A stretch of 64,000 bases of DNA from the NCBI RefSeq assembly GCF_003096675.1, contig NZ_QEKW01000020.1:1-64000 (forward strand). The letters are read 5' to 3'. This document shows, in pieces, positions 59,314 to 64,000 of the stretch; within the stretch, counting starts at the first letter, position 1; every line of letters begins with the position of its first letter. The notes under the pieces were generated by a model. It worked only from the letters and a program-made list of their open reading frames with translations, was not told the DNA's origin and made no database searches. A program made the position numbers and the translations under genes. The DNA comes from Actinomycetospora cinnamomea. Lineage in GTDB: Bacteria; Actinomycetota; Actinomycetes; Mycobacteriales; Pseudonocardiaceae.

Positions 59314-60536
59314 CCGAGCGCCGGGCCGCCCGCCGGGCCCGGCTCGTGGTGCTCGGGGCGCTGACCGCGGCCGCCCCGCTGTCGCTGGACACCTACCTCC
59401 CCGCGCTGCCCACGCTCACCGCCGACCTGGCCACCACGCCCTCGGTCGTCCAGCTCTCGCTGACCTCGTGCCTGCTCGGGCTCGCGCTGGGCCAGCTGGT
59501 CGCCGGCCCGCTGTCCGACGTGCTGGGCCGGCGGCGCCCGATGCTGATCGGCGCCACGGGGTTCGCGGTGGCGTCGGTGCTCTGCGCGGTGGCGCCGAAC
59601 GTCGAGGTGCTCGTCGCGCTGCGGCTGCTCCAGGGCCTGCTCGGGGCGGTGGGGATCGTCGTGGCCCGGGCGGTGGTGCGCGACACCAGCGACGCCAGGA
59701 CCGCGGCCCGCTCGTTCGCCACCCTGATGCTCGTCTCGGGCGTCGCCCCGATCCTCGCGCCCGTGCTCGGGGGCCAGCTGTTGCGGGTCACGAGCTGGCG
59801 CGGGGTGTTCGTCGCCCTCGCCGTCTACGGGGCGCTGGCCGGGCTGGCGGTGCTGCTGCTGGTGCGCGAGTCGCTGCCGGCCACACGGCGGCGCTCGGGC
59901 AGCGCCGCGGCCACCCTCGCGTCGTTCCGGGTGCTGCTCGGCGACCGCCGGGTCGTGGCCTGCGTCCTGGCCGCGGGCCTGCTGTTCGCGGCGATGTTCG
60001 CCTACATCTCCGGGTCGACCTTCGTGCTCCAGGACCTTTACGGGCTCTCGCCGCAGGCGTTCTCCGGGGTCTTCGGGGCGATCTCGGCGGGGATCGTGAC
60101 CACGGTCCAGATCGCCGGGCGGCTCGCGGGCTCGGGGCGCGTCCGGCCGGAGCGCCTGCTCGGGACGGGCCTGGCCACCGCGGTCGTGGGCACCGGTGTG
60201 CTCCTGGTCACCGCGCTGCTCGACGGCGGGCTGGCCGGGATCCTCGCCGGGCTGTTCGTCACGGTCTGCGGCGTGGGCCTCGTCCTGCCCAGCGCCACGA
60301 CGCTGACCCTCGCCGACCACCCGGAGCACGCCGGGAGCGCGTCCGCCCTGCTCGGGACGGCCCAGTTCCTGGTCGGGGCGGGCGTCGCCCCGCTGGTCGG
60401 GCTGGCGGGCAGCCGGTCGGCGGTCCCCATGGCGGCGGCCATGGCGGGCGCGGCCGTGCTGGGAGCGGTGGTGTTCACGGTGCTGTGGCGGTCGGCGCGC
60501 GGGCCGGAGGCGGCCGGACGTGCGATGCCCGATTAG
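59310..60536 (+). CDS. Bcr/CflA-type MFS drug exporter
   Basis: 408 aa, twelve helices. Starts [17 protein letters not shown], with [20 protein letters not shown] after helix 2, both typical of the Bcr/CflA multidrug branch. GTG overlaps the hydrolase stop. The TAG stop is part of the dop -10 element. Not usually in proteasome loci; position suggests insertion with the hydrolase. Confidence 0.92.
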   Translation: MTERRAARRARLVVLGALTAAAPLSLDTYLPALPTLTADLATTPSVVQLSLTSCLLGLALGQLVAGPLSDVLGRRRPMLIGATGFAVASVLCAVAPNVEVLVALRLLQGLLGAVGIVVARAVVRDTSDARTAARSFATLMLVSGVAPILAPVLGGQLLRVTSWRGVFVALAVYGALAGLAVLLLVRESLPATRRRSGSAAATLASFRVLLGDRRVVACVLAAGLLFAAMFAYISGSTFVLQDLYGLSPQAFSGVFGAISAGIVTTVQIAGRLAGSGRVRPERLLGTGLATAVVGTGVLLVTALLDGGLAGILAGLFVTVCGVGLVLPSATTLTLADHPEHAGSASALLGTAQFLVGAGVAPLVGLAGSRSAVPMAAAMAGAAVLGAVVFTVLWRSARGPEAAGRAMPD

Positions 60537-60539
60537 GGT
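60534..60539 (+). promoter_or_regulatory. -10 element of dop that contains the upstream stop codon
   Basis: TAGGGT starts with the TAG stop of the transporter gene and lies seven bases before ATG 60547. Confidence 0.6.
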
Positions 60540-60546
60540 CGAGTGC

Positions 60547-62058
60547 ATGACCGCGCGCCGCATCATGGGCACCGAGATCGAGTACGGCATCTCCGTCCCC
60601 GGCGACCCCGCGGCGAACCCGGTGATCACCTCCACCCAGATCGTGCTCGCCTACGCCGCCGCGGCCGAGGTGCCGAGGGCCCGGAGGGCGCGCTGGGACT
60701 ACGAGGTCGAGTCGCCGCTGCGCGACGCGCGCGGCTTCGACCTCGGACCCAGCGCCGGCCCGCCGCCGGACGCCGGCGACCTCGACGACCTGGGCGCGGC
60801 CAACGTCATCCTCACCAACGGCGCGCGCCTCTACGTCGACCACGCGCACCCGGAGTTCTCGGCCCCGGAGGTCACGACGCCGCGCGACGCGGTGATCTGG
60901 GACAAGGCCGGCGAGCGGATCATGGAGGACGCGGCGGACCGCGCGGCCACCGTGCCCGGCACCCCGCGCATCCAGCTCTACAAGAACAACATCGACAACA
61001 AGGGCGCGAGCTACGGCTCGCACGAGAACTACCTGTGCGCCCGCCAGACCCCCTTCCCGACGATCATCACGGGCCTGACCCCGTTCTTCGCCTCGCGCCA
61101 GGTCGTCGTCGGCTCGGGCCGTGTGGGGATCGGGGCGTCGGGCGACGAGCCGGGCTTCCAGCTCTCCCAGCGGGCCGACTACATCGAGGTCGAGGTCGGG
61201 CTGGAGACCACGCTCAAGCGCGGCATCATCAACACCCGCGACGAGCCCCACGCCGACGCCGACAAGTACCGGCGGCTGCACGTCATCATCGGTGACGCGA
61301 CGCTGTCCGAGTACTCGACGTTCCTCAAGGTGGGCACCACCGCGCTCGTGCTCTCCATGATCGAGGACGGCGTCCGCTTCGACGACCTGCGCCTGCTCGA
61401 GCCCGTCCGCTCGGTGCACCGCATCAGCCACGACCCGACCCTGCAGGTCACCGTCGACCTCTCCGACGGGCGCAAGATGACCGCGCTCGACCTGCAGCGG
61501 GCCTACCTCGAGCGCGCGTGGGAGCACGAGGGGCGCGACGGCGAGATCGACCCCGTGACCCGCGAGGTGCTCGACGTCTGGCAGCAGGTGCTCGACGACC
61601 TCGGCACCGACCCGATGCGCTGCGGCGACCGGCTGGACTGGGTGGCCAAGCTCAAGCTGCTCCAGAGCTACCGCGAGCGTGACCAGCTGCCCTGGGACTC
61701 GCCGAAGCTCAACCTCATCGACCTGCAGTACTCCGACGTGCGCCAGACCAAGGGGCTCTACAACAAGCTCGTGCAGCGCGGGTCGATCAAGCGCCTGGTC
61801 AGCGAGGAGCAGGTGCGCGCCGCGGTCACCGATCCGCCGGAGGACACCCGCGCCTACTTCCGCGGCCGCTGCCTCGAGCGCTACCCCGCCGAGGTGGCCG
61901 CCGCGTCCTGGGACTCGGTCATCTTCGACCTCGGCCGCGAGTCGCTGGTGCGGATCCCCACCCTCGAGCCCCTGCGCGGCACCCGCGGCCACGTCGGCGA
62001 GCTCATCGACAACTCCGCCGACGCGAGCGCCCTGGTCGAGGCCCTGACCAGGGGGTGA
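60547..62058 (+). CDS. dop: Deamidase of Pup / depupylase
   Basis: 503 aa. Deamidates the C-terminal Gln of Pup and removes Pup from substrates; glutamine-synthetase-like fold. [10 protein letters not shown] at the N-terminus carries the nucleotide/Mg ligands. The Dop-specific loop follows ([17 protein letters not shown]), then [10 protein letters not shown] and [18 protein letters not shown]. Distinguished from the ligase PafA by the loop and by its position before pup. Leaderless ATG; the nine-codon longer frame lacks support. Confidence 0.97.
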   Translation: MTARRIMGTEIEYGISVPGDPAANPVITSTQIVLAYAAAAEVPRARRARWDYEVESPLRDARGFDLGPSAGPPPDAGDLDDLGAANVILTNGARLYVDHAHPEFSAPEVTTPRDAVIWDKAGERIMEDAADRAATVPGTPRIQLYKNNIDNKGASYGSHENYLCARQTPFPTIITGLTPFFASRQVVVGSGRVGIGASGDEPGFQLSQRADYIEVEVGLETTLKRGIINTRDEPHADADKYRRLHVIIGDATLSEYSTFLKVGTTALVLSMIEDGVRFDDLRLLEPVRSVHRISHDPTLQVTVDLSDGRKMTALDLQRAYLERAWEHEGRDGEIDPVTREVLDVWQQVLDDLGTDPMRCGDRLDWVAKLKLLQSYRERDQLPWDSPKLNLIDLQYSDVRQTKGLYNKLVQRGSIKRLVSEEQVRAAVTDPPEDTRAYFRGRCLERYPAEVAAASWDSVIFDLGRESLVRIPTLEPLRGTRGHVGELIDNSADASALVEALTRG

Positions 62059-62094
62059 CCGGAACACCTACGGGCGCGCGAGGCCCTCGATAGG

Positions 62095-62100
62095 TAGGGT
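62095..62100 (+). promoter_or_regulatory. -10 element of pup
   Basis: TAGGGT, 34 bases before the pup ATG, which has its own GGGAGG site. Gives pup-prcBA a promoter separate from dop. Confidence 0.55.
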
Positions 62101-62134
62101 TCGACTCGCAGTACCGAGGACCCGGGAGGCAGCC

Positions 62135-62329
62135 ATGGCGCAGGAACAGACCCAGCGGCAGGGCGGGGGCGACGACGGCGAGGGCGGCGAGGACACCACC
62201 GCCGCCGGCCAGGAGCGCCGCGAGAAGCTCGGTGAGGACGTCGACACGATCCTCGACGAGATCGACGACGTGCTCGAGGAGAACGCCGAGGACTTCGTCC
62301 GCGCGTACGTCCAGAAGGGCGGCCAGTAG
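62135..62329 (+). CDS. pup: Prokaryotic ubiquitin-like protein Pup
   Basis: 64 aa, mostly disordered, ends KGGQ. The C-terminal Gln must be deamidated by Dop before ligation to lysines of targets. The helical ARC-binding part ([18 protein letters not shown]) is well conserved. GGGAGG precedes the ATG. Confidence 0.98.
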   Translation: MAQEQTQRQGGGDDGEGGEDTTAAGQERREKLGEDVDTILDEIDDVLEENAEDFVRAYVQKGGQ

Positions 62330-62357
62330 CCTCCCGCGAGGCACCCACACACCACTG

Positions 62358-62400
62358 CCGCCCCCGTGACCCGGTCCGCGCGACCGGGGCACGGGGGCGG
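62358..62400. terminator. 11-bp hairpin between pup and prcB
   Basis: Perfect arms 62358-62368 and 62390-62400. May partly terminate after pup, adjusting Pup to proteasome-subunit ratio, or stabilise the pup mRNA. Confidence 0.45.
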
Positions 62401-62469
62401 TGCACATCCCCACCCCCGACCCACCCCGACGCGCCCAGCCGCCCGATCCACCCCAGGAGCGCCCCACCG

Positions 62470-63303
62470 ATGGAGCCCTCGTCGGCCCTGCCCGCGGCCT
62501 ACTTCCAGGCCGGGACCGCCTCGTTCGTCGACTTCCTGCGCGAGGTCCGGCCGGATCTGCTGCCCGGGGCGGGGGCCCGGCCGGTCCACGTCGAGCAGGC
62601 CGGCACGTCGGCGGCGCACGGCACCACCATCGTCGCCGCCACCTATTCGGGCGGCGTCGCGATCGCGGGCGACCGGCGCGCCACGATGGGCAACCTGATC
62701 TCGTCGCGCGACATGCAGAAGGTCTACGTCACCGACGACTGGTCCGCGGCGGGGATCGCGGGCACGGCCGGGCTGGCGGTCGAGGCCGTCCGCCTGTTCA
62801 CCGTCGAGCTGCAGCACTACGAGAAGATCGAGGGCGTCCCGCTCACGTTCGACGGCAAGGCGAACAAGCTCGCGGGCATGGTCCGGGGCAACCTCGGGGC
62901 CGCGATGCAGGGCCTGTCGTTCGTCCCGCTGTTCGTCGGCTTCGACCTGGACGCGACCGACCCGGCGCAGGCCGGGCGCATCGTGTCCTACGACGTCGTC
63001 GGCAGCCGCAACGAGGAGACCCACTACGCCGGCGTCGGCTCCGGGTCGCTGTTCGCGAAGTCGTCGCTGAAGAAGCGCCACGACCCCGACGCCTCCCGGG
63101 ACGACTGCGTGCGCACGCTCGTCGAGGCGCTCTACGACGCCGCCGACGACGACAGCGCCACCGGTGGCCCGGACACCATCCGCTCGATCTTCCCGATCGT
63201 GGTCACCATCGACGCCGAGGGCGCGACGATGCTGCCCAGCGAGGAGACCGGCGCCGTCGCCGAGGCGGTGGTCGCGGGCCGCCGCGAGAAGCCCGGCGGC
63301 TGA
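62470..63303 (+). CDS. prcB: 20S proteasome beta subunit
   Basis: 277 aa. Catalytic subunit, made with a 51-residue propeptide. Self-cleavage before Thr52 in AAHGTTIVA yields the N-terminal nucleophile; [24 protein letters not shown] and [14 protein letters not shown] are conserved. Upstream 140 bases contain a hairpin and CCAGGAGCG ribosome binding site. Confidence 0.97.
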   Translation: MEPSSALPAAYFQAGTASFVDFLREVRPDLLPGAGARPVHVEQAGTSAAHGTTIVAATYSGGVAIAGDRRATMGNLISSRDMQKVYVTDDWSAAGIAGTAGLAVEAVRLFTVELQHYEKIEGVPLTFDGKANKLAGMVRGNLGAAMQGLSFVPLFVGFDLDATDPAQAGRIVSYDVVGSRNEETHYAGVGSGSLFAKSSLKKRHDPDASRDDCVRTLVEALYDAADDDSATGGPDTIRSIFPIVVTIDAEGATMLPSEETGAVAEAVVAGRREKPGG

Positions 63304-63390
63304 GCCCCCCCACCGGACCCCGCCCGCCCCCGCCCACCCCCGACCGACCCCCACCCGCCGCACGCCGACGACCCAGGAGCGCTCCCCGCC

Positions 63391-64000
63391 ATGACCATGC
63401 CGTTCTACGCGTCGGTCGACCAGCTGATGCGCGACCGCTCGGACCTCGCGCGCAAGGGCATCGCGCGGGGCCGCAGCGTCGTCGTCCTGACCTACGCGGG
63501 CGGGGTGCTGTTCGTCGCGGAGAACCGGTCGAACTCGCTGCGCAAGGTCTCGGAGATCTACGACGAGATCGGCTTCGCGGCGGTCGGGCGCTACAACGAG
63601 TTCGAGAACCTGCGCACCGCCGGCATCCGCTACGCCGACGTCCGCGGCTACTCCTACGACCGTCGCGACGTCTCGGGCCGCTCGCTGGCCAACGCCTACG
63701 CCCAGATCCTCGGCGCCAGCTTCATCGAGCAGCAGAAGCCGTTCGAGGTCGAGCTCTGCGTCGCCGAGGTGGGAACGACGCCGGAGCGCGACCAGCTCTT
63801 CCGCATCACCTACGACGGCTCGATCTCCGACGAGCCGCGGTTCGTGGTCATGGGCGGCACCACCGAGCCGATCAGCGCGGCGCTGCGCGAGTCGTACCAG
63901 GCCGACCTGGAGCTCCGTGACGCCCTGCGCATCGCCCTCGAGGCGCTGCACTCGCAGAACGGCTCGGGCACGTCGGCATCGGGGTCGTCGGCGGCCACGA
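63391..64000 (+). CDS. prcA: 20S proteasome alpha subunit (3' end outside the window)
   Basis: At least 203 aa, cut by the window end. Starts [20 protein letters not shown], the gate-forming N-terminus, then [40 protein letters not shown] and [15 protein letters not shown] precedes the ATG. No stop codon occurs before position 64000. The tail turning Ser/Gly-rich ([13 protein letters not shown]) marks the non-conserved C-terminus. Confidence 0.96.
   Translation, partial: MTMPFYASVDQLMRDRSDLARKGIARGRSVVVLTYAGGVLFVAENRSNSLRKVSEIYDEIGFAAVGRYNEFENLRTAGIRYADVRGYSYDRRDVSGRSLANAYAQILGASFIEQQKPFEVELCVAEVGTTPERDQLFRITYDGSISDEPRFVVMGGTTEPISAALRESYQADLELRDALRIALEALHSQNGSGTSASGSSAAT

Overview
The window is very GC-rich and codes densely. 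It carries actinobacterial hallmarks: a mycothiol ligase, a Pup-proteasome locus, an EccB-type secretion protein, a SigD/RsdA pair and many leaderless genes with a TANNNT -10 six to eight bases before a GTG or ATG start. Gene content and order (PAC2 / metH / hisE-hisG / RecB-like nuclease / trmI / arc-mpa / dop / pup / prcB / prcA, and uppP / phosphoglycerate-mutase-like / DUF3090 / kinase-like / mshC) match the order known from Mycobacterium. They fit a chromosome of the Pseudonocardiaceae (Pseudonocardia or Actinomycetospora-like); the genus is inference.

Layout: 0.1-9.7 kb holds ilvA, a two-component system, a Tat-exported multicopper oxidase with a membrane partner, htpG, a flavin monooxygenase-like gene, a VapC relic and a hemerythrin. 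9.8-19.8 kb is one minus-strand accessory operon of six tightly coupled genes: SbnA-like, a carrier-carrier-membrane condensation protein of the epsilon-poly-lysine-synthase type, an A-T-TE NRPS, an Fe(II)/2-oxoglutarate oxygenase, SbnB-like and a lipoprotein. SbnA plus SbnB predict in-house L-2,3-diaminopropionate, and the membrane protein has the three-soluble-domain/six-helix architecture of Pls. I read it as a split, possibly undescribed system that makes a diaminopropionate-containing peptide or isopeptide oligomer at the membrane. It is the most interesting item in the window.

20.5-22.8 kb is sigD-rsdA, with an extraordinary repetitive and acidic tail on the anti-sigma factor. 22.9-30.8 kb is mixed metabolism: MOSC, endonuclease/exonuclease-phosphatase, metallophosphoesterase, double PAP2 protein, tRNA-Leu(GAG), M20 peptidase, quinone reductase and aldo-keto reductase. 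30.8-42.5 kb is the conserved uppP-to-mshC block, interrupted by a metallo-beta-lactamase-fold gene, an MFS carrier, a DUF559/AbiEi-like gene and a ChlI-like AAA+/VWA pair. 42.6-47.6 kb has an orphan eccB, two MFS genes and a PAC2 gene. 47.6-64 kb runs metH, a HAD phosphatase, hisE-hisG, RecB-like nuclease-thioesterase, trmI and the proteasome locus, with prcA cut by the window end.

Intergenic DNA is short but rich in long inverted repeats, several of which form families. These are listed separately.
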